27,721 nt of DNA. Source: Firmicutes bacterium UBA5774. GTDB taxonomy: Bacteria; Bacillota; Clostridia; Peptostreptococcales; Anaerovoracaceae. The DNA lies in the NCBI GenBank assembly GCA_002418625.1, contig DIEM01000037.1, positions 1 to 27,721 of the forward strand, read 5' to 3'. The position numbers and the translations under genes were made by a program. Under the pieces are notes generated by a model that did no database searches, was not told the DNA's origin, and saw nothing but the letters and a program-made list of their open reading frames with translations. This document shows, one piece after another, positions 1-7,687 of this stretch. Within the stretch, counting starts at the first letter, position 1; each line of letters opens with the position of its first letter.

Positions 1-880
1 GACTATAAAGGCGCTGAATCCCGCCATAAAAATTCTCGCGCCTTGGCGCATCTGGGACATGAGCTCCAGGGAAGACCTCATCGAATACGCCCACGCCCAC
101 GATATCCCCATCGCCCAGAGCGTTGAAAAGATATACAGCCGCGATCAGAATATCTGGCACATCAGCCACGAGGGCGGCAATCTTGAAAATCCATGGAACG
201 AGCATCTTGACGATATCCATGTCATGAGTGTTCCTCCGGAAAAAGCGAAGGACACGCCGACCTATGTCGAGATCGGCTTTGAGCAAGGCGTTCCTGTTTC
301 ACTGGACGACAAGCGATTCGATCCGATCTTCATGCTGAAGCTTCTGAACGAGGTCGGCGGCGAAAACGGCGTCGGCACCATCGATATCATTGAAAACCGT
401 CTCGTCGGAATGAAATCCAGAGGTGTCTATGAAACGCCGGGCGGAACGATCCTGTACAAAGCCCACTCCGCTCTTGAAAAGCTCATACTTGACAGGGATA
501 CGATGGCTTATAAAAATATCGTCGCCCAAAAATATGCTCAGCTTGTCTACGACGGTTTATGGTATACTCCTTTAAGAGAGGCCATCGACGCATTCGTCGA
601 CTCGACGCAGCAGTATGTCACAGGCGTCGTCAGGATGAAGCTTTACAAAGGCAACTGCCTGCCTGTCGCGTCAAAATCCCCGTATTCCCTGTATAGCGAA
701 GAGTTCGCCACTTTCAGCAAGGACGAAGTCTACAACCAGAAGGACGCGGAGGGCTTTATCAACCTGTTTGCGCTGCCTCTCAAAATCAGGGCCATACTCA
801 AGCAGAAAAACAGTGAAGGAAGTGAAACGAATGAAGCTTTGGGGCGGAAGGTTCTCAAAGGAGGAGAGTTCGTCGGCTAA
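1..880 (+). CDS. argG: argininosuccinate synthase, C-terminal part (5' truncated by window edge)
   Basis: This is the 3' part of argininosuccinate synthase, which joins citrulline and aspartate using ATP in the penultimate step of arginine synthesis. The open frame runs in from the window edge; the first readable residues include APWRIWDMSSREDLIEYA, a well conserved ArgG segment, so the ATG at 59 is internal and not a start. Further family landmarks are a GGENGVGTIDIIENRLVGMKSR segment (nucleotide/substrate binding region) and YETPGGTILY. About 290 residues are present of a usual ~400. The frame continues 50 bases into argH before its TAA, giving a tail (ending GGEFVG) encoded by argH sequence. 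It forms an operon with argH, with probable translational coupling. Identity is certain; only the left end is missing. Confidence 0.96.
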   Translation, partial: TIKALNPAIKILAPWRIWDMSSREDLIEYAHAHDIPIAQSVEKIYSRDQNIWHISHEGGNLENPWNEHLDDIHVMSVPPEKAKDTPTYVEIGFEQGVPVSLDDKRFDPIFMLKLLNEVGGENGVGTIDIIENRLVGMKSRGVYETPGGTILYKAHSALEKLILDRDTMAYKNIVAQKYAQLVYDGLWYTPLREAIDAFVDSTQQYVTGVVRMKLYKGNCLPVASKSPYSLYSEEFATFSKDEVYNQKDAEGFINLFALPLKIRAILKQKNSEGSETNEALGRKVLKGGEFVG

Positions 881-2222
881 TGAGTTCAATGCTTCGATAG
901 CATTCGACCAGAAGCTTTACCGTCAGGATATCAGGGGCAGCATCGCCCATGCCAGAATGCTCAGCAAGCAAGGCATCATCCCTCAAGAGGAAGCCGAGCT
1001 GATCACCAGCGCGCTTTGCGGCATTTTAGCGGATATCGAAGACGGCAAGATCGAATTCACCATAGAAAACGAAGACATCCATATGAATATCGAGAGCATC
1101 CTGACAGCACGGATCGGCGCGGCCGGCAAGCGGCTTCATACCGCAAGAAGCCGCAACGACCAGGTCGCGGTGGATTTTCGCCTTTATTTGATGGATGAGA
1201 TCATGGATATCGTCACGCTGCTCGGGAAACTGTCGTCTTCCCTTGTAAGCGTCGCGGAATCCAACCGGGACACCGTCATGCCGGGTTACACCCATTTGCA
1301 GAGGGCCCAGCCCATCACGCTGGCCTACCATCTGATGGCCTATTTTCAGATGTTCAGGCGCGACATGGGCAGATTCCGGGACTGCTATAAAAGAACGGAC
1401 GATCTGCCGCTTGGAAGCGGTGCCCTCGCCGGCACCACCTACGACACGGACCGCGAATTCCTCGCGCGCGAGCTGGGATTTTCAAGCGTTTCGGAAAACG
1501 CCATGGATTCGGTCAGCGACAGGGATTTCGCCATTGAATTCCTCAGCGCCTGCTCCATCACAATGATGCATCTCAGCAGATTCTGCGAGGAGATGATCGT
1601 CTGGAGCTCCTCCGAATTCGGCTTCATAGAGATCGACGATGCCTACAGCACCGGCAGCAGCATAATGCCGCAAAAGAAAAACCCGGACATGGCAGAGCTG
1701 ATCCGAGGCAAGACCGGCAGCGTCTACGGCAACCTGTTCACGCTACTTACGATCATGAAGGGTCTTCCTCTGGCCTACAATAAGGATATGCAGGAAGACA
1801 AGCCGCCCGTATTCGATGCAGGCGATACCGTCAAGTCATCCGTCGCCATTTTTACCGACATGCTGGATACGATGCATGTAAAAGCCGATAATATGGCGCA
1901 GGCGGCCAAACGCGGTTTCATGAACGCGACGGACGCCGCGGACTACCTGGTGTCGAAGGGACTGCCCTTCAGGGATTGCCATGAGATCATCGGGAAAATG
2001 GTGCTATATTGCATCGGCAAGGACAAGGCTCTTGAAGAGCTGTCGATGGAGGAGATGAAAGACTTTTCGGATAAATTCGAGAACGATATCTACGACAGGA
2101 TCAGCGTCCGGGCCTGCATCGAGGCCAAACGCTCCCAAGGCTCCACGTCATCCGAAAGCGTCGCAAAAATGATTGAAAACGCAAAGCGCCTGATAGCCGG
2201 AGATTTCAGCATTGACACTTAA
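831..2222 (+). CDS. argH: argininosuccinate lyase
   Basis: Argininosuccinate lyase (463 aa) splits argininosuccinate into arginine and fumarate, the last step of arginine synthesis, as a cytosolic homotetramer of the fumarase/aspartase superfamily. The start is the ATG at 831 (MKLWGGRFSKE), which matches the usual ArgH N-terminus and has GAAGGAAG upstream; the frame is open further upstream only because it lies inside argG. Visible motifs are TARSRNDQVA (about residues 104-113), PGYTHLQRAQP with the conserved His near 155, and the superfamily signature GSSIMPQKKNPD at about 275-286, whose serine is the catalytic residue. Length is normal. It overlaps the argG 3' end by 50 bases and ends 65 bases before a strong hairpin, so argGH looks like the end of its transcript. 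Confidence 0.97.
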   Translation: MKLWGGRFSKEESSSANEFNASIAFDQKLYRQDIRGSIAHARMLSKQGIIPQEEAELITSALCGILADIEDGKIEFTIENEDIHMNIESILTARIGAAGKRLHTARSRNDQVAVDFRLYLMDEIMDIVTLLGKLSSSLVSVAESNRDTVMPGYTHLQRAQPITLAYHLMAYFQMFRRDMGRFRDCYKRTDDLPLGSGALAGTTYDTDREFLARELGFSSVSENAMDSVSDRDFAIEFLSACSITMMHLSRFCEEMIVWSSSEFGFIEIDDAYSTGSSIMPQKKNPDMAELIRGKTGSVYGNLFTLLTIMKGLPLAYNKDMQEDKPPVFDAGDTVKSSVAIFTDMLDTMHVKADNMAQAAKRGFMNATDAADYLVSKGLPFRDCHEIIGKMVLYCIGKDKALEELSMEEMKDFSDKFENDIYDRISVRACIEAKRSQGSTSSESVAKMIENAKRLIAGDFSIDT

Positions 2223-2287
2223 AGATTGTTGAACAAATCTCACATATACAAACTTATAGCTTTGCATTTAAAGGATTCAGAAACACA

Positions 2288-2317
2288 GAGCGCCGCCGGA
2301 TCAATCCGGCGGCGCTC
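2288..2317. terminator. hairpin between convergent argH and fic-like gene
   Basis: A perfect 13-bp inverted repeat (arms 2288-2300 and 2305-2317, GC-rich core GCGCCGCCGG) with a TCAA loop sits between the convergent argH and Fic-like genes. Neither side has a long T run (TTACAATAATC on one side, TGTGTTTC on the other), so termination efficiency is inferred from stem strength and position. It probably serves both strands. Confidence 0.75.
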
Positions 2318-2326
2318 TTACAATAA

Positions 2327-3043
2327 TCAATCAGCCGTCAGCTGCATGAACAATTCCAATTTGCTGAACACGCCTCGCAGCAGCATATCGTACAGCATAT
2401 CGCTCTGTTCCTTCTTTAAATATCTGATGATCGCTTCATTGTATTCCTGCTCGCTCATAAGCAGCGGTACCGGCGGAAAACCGTTGCGCATCAGCTCATA
2501 TTGCATGGCCATTCGCGCCATGGCCTCCGAACCGGCTTCGAACGGATAGATTTCCAGGAACTTGTTATGTAAAACAGCGGCTTTCCTTATCGGATCGACA
2601 TCTATTTCGCTGATGCCAAGCCATTGGAACAATAGTGCCATTTGCTCGCCGATCTCGTTAAAATGCGGGGGAACATAGTCGAATGAACGGATCACCGGAT
2701 TGAGCCTTCGATAGCCTTCCCCTGCTTCCTGATATAATGCTTTATACAGTTTCATGACCGTGCCTTCTGAAAGCTCCGCGTTCATATCCGCCATGTCGCA
2801 AGCCATGCGAATGGCGTCGCAATGGCTCCGGACAGCCAGATGATCCCGGACGGAGCACTCGACAACAAATTCGCCTCTGACGATGCGCTCCGCATTCCTG
2901 CGGGAGAGCGCCATACCATCGAGCCGGAGGGAGGAAAACGTCCAGTCGACAATATTCAATTCCTGCATATACGCAGCGGTTTCTCGCGAATATGGCTTCC
3001 TGTTCTCGAGGATGAGCCGCTTTTTTTTGATATCCCTGTACAT
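2327..3043 (-). CDS. Fic-fold protein with degenerate catalytic motif
   Basis: A 238-residue protein of the Fic/DOC fold. Fic enzymes normally transfer AMP or another phosphate-containing group to a target hydroxyl, using a loop of the form HPFx(D/E)GNGRxxR. The surrounding fold is clear: an N-terminal SSLRLDG at 37-43 resembles the inhibitory helix ((S/T)xxxEG, here with D for E), then GYRRLNPVIRS, VPPHFNEI, and AAVLHNKFLEI leading into the loop. In the loop, Tyr166 replaces the catalytic His, and the following residues read PFEAGSEAMAR instead of PFxDGNGRxxR. It therefore probably cannot AMPylate; a binding or regulatory role, or loss of function, are inferences. The ATG at 3043 is chosen because GGAAAGGG precedes it; a TTG at 3079 overlapping the argC stop has no ribosome site. 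It lies 32 bases after argC, so co-transcription is likely. Confidence 0.85.
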   Translation of the reverse strand: MYRDIKKKRLILENRKPYSRETAAYMQELNIVDWTFSSLRLDGMALSRRNAERIVRGEFVVECSVRDHLAVRSHCDAIRMACDMADMNAELSEGTVMKLYKALYQEAGEGYRRLNPVIRSFDYVPPHFNEIGEQMALLFQWLGISEIDVDPIRKAAVLHNKFLEIYPFEAGSEAMARMAMQYELMRNGFPPVPLLMSEQEYNEAIIRYLKKEQSDMLYDMLLRGVFSKLELFMQLTAD

Positions 3044-3075
3044 GGATTCCCTTTCCTGCCGGCTGCCGCAGCCGA

Positions 3076-4125
3076 TCAAGGCACCAGCGGCATCTGTCCC
3101 GAAAGCCCTGCCGTTTCATCAAATCCAAACATGATATTCATGTTTTGCACCGCCTGTCCGGCCGCACCTTTGATAAGATTGTCAAGAGCGGAGGTCACGA
3201 TGATCCTTCTGGCCCTGATGTCGACCTTGATGCTGATATCACAGAAATTCGTGTAATTCACATATCTTGTCTCGACAAGTTCTCTTCTGACCCTTACAAA
3301 ATCGCTGTTGCTGTAAAATCTTCCGTAGATTTCGTAAATATCGTCATCGGAGCAGAATGTCCTGGTGTTGATATAGCAGGTTGCCAGGATGCCGCGTTTC
3401 ATAGGCATCAAATGTGGCGTGAATGTGATGTTCAATTTATCGCCATACGCTTTGGACAGCTCCTGCTCGATCTCCGGCGTATGGCGGTGAGAAGCGATGT
3501 TATAGGCCTTGACCGAATCACCCGCCTCCGCAAGCAGCAGCGATATCTCTGCCTTTCGTCCTGCGCCGGTGATGCCCGACTTGGCGTCTATGATGACCGA
3601 AAATGGGTCGATCAGATCATCGTGCTTGAGTAGTGGCGCGACCGCCAATATTCCGGCGGTGCAATAGCATCCCGGATTCGCGATGATCCGCGCTTCCTTG
3701 ATCCTTTCACGACCAAGCTCCGGCAGCCCGTAGGCCACCTGGTCCATAAGCCCGAAGGCCTCGTGCTCCCTCTTGTACCAGAACTCGTAGGCTGCGCTGT
3801 CCTCGAGCCTGAAATCGGCACTGAGGTCGATAAGCCTCTTATCCGACCGGACAGCAGCCTCCGCCACCTCAAATACCGCTCCGCTCGGTAGCGCCGTGTA
3901 TATGAGATCCACATCATCCATGCGCTCCATGGCTTCATGCTTGCTGATCAGCTTGTTGCCGATCAGGTTCCTGTACTGCGGATACACCTGATCAAAGTTC
4001 TTGCCGGCATAAGTGTTGGACGATAAATATGCAATGTCCACGCCCGGATGCCTCGCGAGCAGCGCTGTGAGCTGCTGCCCCGCATAACCTGTAGCGCCCA
4101 TGACTCCGACGCGTATTTTTTCCAT
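3076..4125 (-). CDS. argC: N-acetyl-gamma-glutamyl-phosphate reductase
   Basis: ArgC (349 aa) reduces N-acetylglutamyl phosphate to the semialdehyde with NADPH in arginine synthesis. The N-terminus IRVGVMGATGYAGQQL is the dinucleotide-binding Rossmann motif; the catalytic cysteine is Cys153 in ANPGCYCTAG, where the common NPGCYPT proline is a cysteine; ASHRHTPEIEQ near 211-221 carries the conserved histidines. The start at 4125 gives the family's usual N-terminus; a longer reading from 4227 adds 34 low-complexity residues and crosses the leader. A strong promoter lies about 110 bases upstream, and the Fic-like gene follows in the same direction. argC is separated here from both argGH and argB, so the arginine genes form at least three transcription units. 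Confidence 0.96.
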   Translation of the reverse strand: MEKIRVGVMGATGYAGQQLTALLARHPGVDIAYLSSNTYAGKNFDQVYPQYRNLIGNKLISKHEAMERMDDVDLIYTALPSGAVFEVAEAAVRSDKRLIDLSADFRLEDSAAYEFWYKREHEAFGLMDQVAYGLPELGRERIKEARIIANPGCYCTAGILAVAPLLKHDDLIDPFSVIIDAKSGITGAGRKAEISLLLAEAGDSVKAYNIASHRHTPEIEQELSKAYGDKLNITFTPHLMPMKRGILATCYINTRTFCSDDDIYEIYGRFYSNSDFVRVRRELVETRYVNYTNFCDISIKVDIRARRIIVTSALDNLIKGAAGQAVQNMNIMFGFDETAGLSGQMPLVP

Positions 4126-4155
4126 AGTTGAAAACCTGCCTTTCAGTCTCTGTCT

Positions 4156-4204
4156 CCGGCAATTGCCGGGTACCGGGCCCGATACGGCCGCGGCTATCAG
4201 CCGC
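4156..4204 (-). other. GC-rich hairpins in the argC leader
   Basis: The ~100-base untranslated leader of argC holds a perfect 14-bp palindrome with core CCGGCAATTGCCGG at 4156-4169 and a perfect 6-bp stem (GCGGCT/AGCCGC, 4190-4195 and 4199-4204) with a 3-base loop. No T run follows either, so they do not look like terminators. They could tune mRNA stability, attenuate translation or bind a regulator; nothing in the sequence decides between these. Confidence 0.4.
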
Positions 4205-4232
4205 CCTTCGATTCGAGCGGCGGACAATTTAA

Positions 4233-4261
4233 ATTATATCATTATTTTTTATTCCGTTCAA
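4233..4261 (-). promoter_or_regulatory. promoter of argC and the fic-like gene
   Basis: Reading the minus strand, TTGAAC (4261-4256) is followed after 17 bases by a perfect TATAAT (4238-4233), then an AT-rich start region. It lies in the gap after malQ and about 108 bases before the argC ATG. I find no good ARG box here, unlike at argB. Confidence 0.7.
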
Positions 4262-4301
4262 TCACAACTGGCCTGAAATCAAGCCTCCCGGCGGCAGGAT
4301 C

Positions 4302-5780
4302 TCATCTGCCGTACATGACTGCCAGCTCTTTGAGCCGCCGACACAGCTCACTTGTCACAAGCCCGCTGTCGAGACGCCATTGCCAGTTTCCGCCCATTGT
4401 GGACGGTGTGTTCATGCGGGCGGACTCATCAAGCCCGAGAATATCCTGCATCTGGACGATCGCCATATTGGCCACGCTGCCATAGGCCCCGCGTATCAGA
4501 CCCCAATGGAGGCCCTCATTTTCTGACAACGCCAGATATTTCTTCGCAAAAGCGATCTCCCCGGGTTTTGCCTCCCTGAACCAGCCGGCAGCCGTGGTGT
4601 TATCGTGGGTTCCTGTATAAACGACACAATTCGCCGTATGGTTATGCGGAAGATAATCGCTGCTATCCTTGGGTTCGAACGCGAACTGCAGCACCTTCAT
4701 TCCGGGAAAGCCTGTGTCCTTCAGCAGTTTTTTCACCTCTGCCGTCATGTGTCCTAGATCCTCCGCAATGATATGCCCTTCGCCGATGACATCGGAAACC
4801 GCCTTGAACAGCTCTATGCCCGGACCCTTTTCCCAGATGCCCTTTTTCGCCGTCGCCTGACCGGCGGAAATCTTGTAATAGGCTTCAAATCCCCTGAAAT
4901 GATCGATCCTCAATATGTCGAACATCCTGAGACTGGCAGAAAGCCTTCCGCGCCACCAAGCATAGCCGGTTTCCTTATGGCGTTCCCAGCGATAGACCGG
5001 GTTTCCCCAAAGCTGGCCGCATTCCGAAAAATAATCCGGAGGGCAGCCTGCCACACAAACGGGAGCGCACGCCTCGTCAAGCTGGAACAGGTCCTTGTGG
5101 CTCCAGACGTCCACGCTGTCCATGGCTGCGTAGATCGGCAGATCGCCTATGATCCTGATACCTGATTTATTGGCATACCGTTTCAGTTCGTCCCATTGCC
5201 TGAAAAAAAGATACTGTATATAAATCCAGCAATCGATCTGATCCTTGAGCCTATGCCAGTAATAGCCCATCCGATCGCCATCCCGCCGCCTGATCGCCTC
5301 ATCAGGCCACTCAGTCCAGGACTTCATGCAAAAAAGCTGCTTCAAAGCCATGTATAACGCATAGTCATAGACCCATTCATGATTCCTTTCCGCGAACGCC
5401 GCGGCCGCGGCCTTCTCCTTGTCGCCACGGCTGAGGCAGGCTGCCTTCAGGACCGCAAAGCGATTATCATAAATCTTTTCATAATCCACTTTCCCGTCCA
5501 TGCCGCCCCAATCAAGAGATCCGAGCATTTCAGGCGACACGAGGCCTTCCTCCGCCAGCAGTTCGAGGTCAATATAATATGGATTGCCTGCGAATGTCGA
5601 AAATGATTGATAAGGGGAGTCGCCATAGCCCACAGGGCCGAGCGGCAGCACCTGCCAGCACTTTTGTCCGGCCTTGCGGAGAAAATCAATAAAATCGTAG
5701 GCGGCTTTTCCGAATGTTCCGATGCCGTGCGGGGACGGCAAAGAAGAAACAGCCATCAATATGCCGCAGCATCTTTCCAT
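4302..5780 (-). CDS. malQ: 4-alpha-glucanotransferase (amylomaltase)
   Basis: Amylomaltase (492 aa) of glycoside hydrolase family 77, which transfers alpha-1,4-glucan segments between maltooligosaccharides in glycogen or maltodextrin metabolism, in the cytosol. Visible family motifs are SSLPSPHGIGTFG, WQVLPLGPVGYGDSPYQSFS near 42-60, the nucleophile region LRIDHFRGFEAYY, the acid/base region IIAEDLGHMT, and YTGTHDNTT with the third catalytic Asp. All three catalytic acids are present and the length is usual. The start at 5780 is set by GGGAGG 8 bases upstream and the family N-terminus; the longer reading from 5831 crosses the upstream terminator. No other glycogen gene is adjacent. It follows a terminator, so it needs its own weak promoter or read-through; I see no clear promoter. 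Confidence 0.95.
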   Translation of the reverse strand: MERCCGILMAVSSLPSPHGIGTFGKAAYDFIDFLRKAGQKCWQVLPLGPVGYGDSPYQSFSTFAGNPYYIDLELLAEEGLVSPEMLGSLDWGGMDGKVDYEKIYDNRFAVLKAACLSRGDKEKAAAAAFAERNHEWVYDYALYMALKQLFCMKSWTEWPDEAIRRRDGDRMGYYWHRLKDQIDCWIYIQYLFFRQWDELKRYANKSGIRIIGDLPIYAAMDSVDVWSHKDLFQLDEACAPVCVAGCPPDYFSECGQLWGNPVYRWERHKETGYAWWRGRLSASLRMFDILRIDHFRGFEAYYKISAGQATAKKGIWEKGPGIELFKAVSDVIGEGHIIAEDLGHMTAEVKKLLKDTGFPGMKVLQFAFEPKDSSDYLPHNHTANCVVYTGTHDNTTAAGWFREAKPGEIAFAKKYLALSENEGLHWGLIRGAYGSVANMAIVQMQDILGLDESARMNTPSTMGGNWQWRLDSGLVTSELCRRLKELAVMYGR

Positions 5781-5807
5781 TGACCAAACCTCCCTTCGAT
5801 ATGCACA

Positions 5808-5835
5808 AAGGGCGGGGATCCTGATCCCCACCCTT
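5808..5835 (-). terminator. terminator after the carboxyltransferase/DUF2007 unit
   Basis: Arms AAGGGCGGGGATC (5808-5820) and GATCCCCACCCTT (5823-5835) form a stem. On the minus-strand RNA the single imperfect position becomes a U-G pair, and the stem is followed by TTTG. It lies 10 bases beyond the stop of the DUF2007-like gene and before malQ, so it most likely ends the upstream transcript. Confidence 0.7.
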
Positions 5836-5845
5836 GACTGACTGA

Positions 5846-6148
5846 TTATTTGTCCTGTTTTTCCGGGTCGTCATCGCCGTAATCGCCTTCATCGTCCAAT
5901 GGCTGCTGAACGATGATATTGCGGGCGTCCTCGAGCGTCGCTTCGGGTACATATAAGTCGATCGCGGAAGTGATGCTTGTTCCCATGATGATCTCCATCG
6001 CGTTTCCTGCGCCGCCATACCTTCTGATCGCGGGGATGCCCTCCGCATTGAGCTTGGATTCGAGGATATCGGCCTCAAAGGAATTGTCTGCCGTCGTCAG
6101 GTACACGCCGTCCCGCCATGCTTCCTTGCGTCCTTCTCTATCAAACAT
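5846..6148 (-). CDS. DUF2007-like small protein
   Basis: A 100-residue soluble protein that resembles DUF2007, a short ferredoxin-like-fold domain often labelled a putative signal-transducing protein, without a proven function. The core VYLTTADNSFEADILESKL...EGIPAIRRYGG, then SAIDLYVPEATLEDARNII, fits the family pattern of a segment for choosing between protein termini or copies followed by a conserved strand-helix end. The C-terminus is very acidic (DDEGDYGDDDPEKQDK). It starts 30 bases after the carboxyltransferase stop, with AGGGTGA as ribosome site, and is followed by a terminator, so the two genes form a two-gene operon. There are no cysteine clusters, signal peptide or membrane segments. 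Confidence 0.75.
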   Translation of the reverse strand: MFDREGRKEAWRDGVYLTTADNSFEADILESKLNAEGIPAIRRYGGAGNAMEIIMGTSITSAIDLYVPEATLEDARNIIVQQPLDDEGDYGDDDPEKQDK

Positions 6149-6178
6149 AGATGACTCACCCTTTCTTTCCGGAGCTCA

Positions 6179-7576
6179 TTATACCGGATACACCATATCC
6201 TCTTCATTGAGAAGACTGGAATCAATCTTATATCTCTGGGCATTCCGGTATTTGAAGAATTCGACCGCAGGTCCCGGATACATCGCATAGGACAATACAT
6301 CCTCATCCTGCTCGACATACTGGGCCACGTCTTTTTTCGTCTTTGCAAGTTCGTTTTCGATCAGATCCGCCGGTCTGCAGGTGATGACCTCCTCGTCGCC
6401 GATGATTTTCTTGATAATATCATCCTTGATCGGCAGCGTCGTCTTTCCATACATGCCCTTGACCAGCTGCTTGACTTCATTCGGAACCATCTTATAGCGC
6501 TCGCCGGTCACGATGTTCAGGACTGCCTGGGTCCCGACGATCTGGCTGGTGGGCGTGACCAGCGGCGGATAGCCAAGATCTTCCCTGACCTTCGGCACTT
6601 CCCTGAGCACATCCTCGAACTTGTCCATCGCATTTTGAGCCTTCAGCTGGGACACCAGGTTCGAAAGCATTCCGCCGGGCACCTGATACATGAGCGTGTT
6701 GATGTCGACACCCATGACCTTCGGATCCAGAAGACCTGATTCGATGGCTTTCTCCCTGAGCGGCCTGAAATATTCCGTAACCTTGTCGAGATCGACAAGA
6801 TCGAGTCCCGTATCGTATTCTGTGCCTTTGAACGCTGCGACCATCGGCTCCGTAGGCGGCTGTGACGTTCCCTCCGCAAATGGGGAGATCGCTGTATCGA
6901 TGATGTCGACGCCGGCCTCCGCGGCTTTCAGATATGTCATGCTTCCAAGTCCGCTTGTCGCGTGCGTATGCAGCTCGATGGGCACTTTGATCACGCTTTT
7001 GAGATCCTTCACAAGGTCGTACGCGGTATACGGATCCAGAAGTCCGGCCATGTCCTTGATGCATATGGAATCCGCGCCCATGCCTTCGATCTCCCTGGCA
7101 AGATTGACGAACACTTCATTGGTATGCACCGGGCTCAATGTATAAGATATGGCCCCTTGGGCATGCCCGCCGTATTTCTTCGTGGCTTCGATGGATTTGC
7201 TGAGATTTCTCGTGTCGTTCAGCGCATCGAATATCCTGATGATATCTATGCCGTTCGCCAGTGATTTGTTGACAAATTCATCGACAACATCATCGGCATA
7301 ATGCTTGTATCCCAGAAGGTTCTGTCCTCTGAGCAGCATTTGCAGCTTCGTTTTCTTGACATTTTTTCTGATGATCCTGAGCCTTTCCCAAGGGTCTTCG
7401 TTCAGGAACCTGAGACTGGAGTCGAACGTCGCTCCGCCCCACATTTCAAGCGCGTGATAGCCGATGGAATCGAGTGTCTCAAGGATCGGTAACATTTCAC
7501 TCGTTTTCATTCTCGTGGCGATCAGCGACTGGTGGGCGTCTCTCAATACTGTTTCGGTGATTTTTACATGCGCCAT
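6179..7576 (-). CDS. oadA: oxaloacetate decarboxylase alpha / transcarboxylase 5S-type carboxyltransferase, no biotin domain
   Basis: A 465-residue carboxyltransferase of the pyruvate carboxylase/oxaloacetate decarboxylase family. It moves CO2 between oxaloacetate/pyruvate and carboxybiotin. The TIM-barrel start TETVLRDAHQSLIATRM, EMWGGATFDSSLRFL, the metal-binding region IELHTHATSGLG, the carbamylated-lysine region ICIKDMAGLL and the conserved tail (MYQVPGGMLSNLVSQL, TPTSQIVGTQAVLNI) are all seen. It stops right after the conserved carboxyltransferase C-terminal part, lacking the biotinyl domain found in many OadA proteins, so a separate biotin carrier must exist; none is in this window. It resembles the 5S subunit of transcarboxylase in layout. 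GAGGG precedes the ATG, and a promoter lies just upstream. The DUF2007-like gene follows in the same unit. The gene symbol follows family usage; the exact reaction is uncertain. Confidence 0.9.
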   Translation of the reverse strand: MAHVKITETVLRDAHQSLIATRMKTSEMLPILETLDSIGYHALEMWGGATFDSSLRFLNEDPWERLRIIRKNVKKTKLQMLLRGQNLLGYKHYADDVVDEFVNKSLANGIDIIRIFDALNDTRNLSKSIEATKKYGGHAQGAISYTLSPVHTNEVFVNLAREIEGMGADSICIKDMAGLLDPYTAYDLVKDLKSVIKVPIELHTHATSGLGSMTYLKAAEAGVDIIDTAISPFAEGTSQPPTEPMVAAFKGTEYDTGLDLVDLDKVTEYFRPLREKAIESGLLDPKVMGVDINTLMYQVPGGMLSNLVSQLKAQNAMDKFEDVLREVPKVREDLGYPPLVTPTSQIVGTQAVLNIVTGERYKMVPNEVKQLVKGMYGKTTLPIKDDIIKKIIGDEEVITCRPADLIENELAKTKKDVAQYVEQDEDVLSYAMYPGPAVEFFKYRNAQRYKIDSSLLNEEDMVYPV

Positions 7577-7622
7577 TTTTTATCCCTCATTAAATTTATT
7601 TTTTCATTAAGCCAATACAGTA

Positions 7623-7650
7623 ATTATATCTGAAAACTTACCACATTCAA
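7623..7650 (-). promoter_or_regulatory. promoter of the carboxyltransferase operon
   Basis: On the minus strand TTGAAT (7650-7645) and TATAAT (7628-7623) are separated by 16 bases, about 47 bases before the ATG at 7576. It lies in the short gap after argB. Confidence 0.65.
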
Positions 7651-7687
7651 TAGGTCGGGTCAAGTATACATTTTTACGAAGGCCCGG

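Noticed and set aside
59..61. ATG at 59 as the start of argG
   Set aside because: The frame is open to the window edge and upstream residues continue the conserved ArgG sequence.
2226..2549. Plus-strand 107-residue frame after argH
   Set aside because: It crosses the terminator and overlaps the antisense of the Fic-like gene, whose fold is recognisable.
3044..3079. TTG at 3079 as the Fic-like start
   Set aside because: It has no ribosome site; the ATG at 3043 is preceded by GGAAAGGG.
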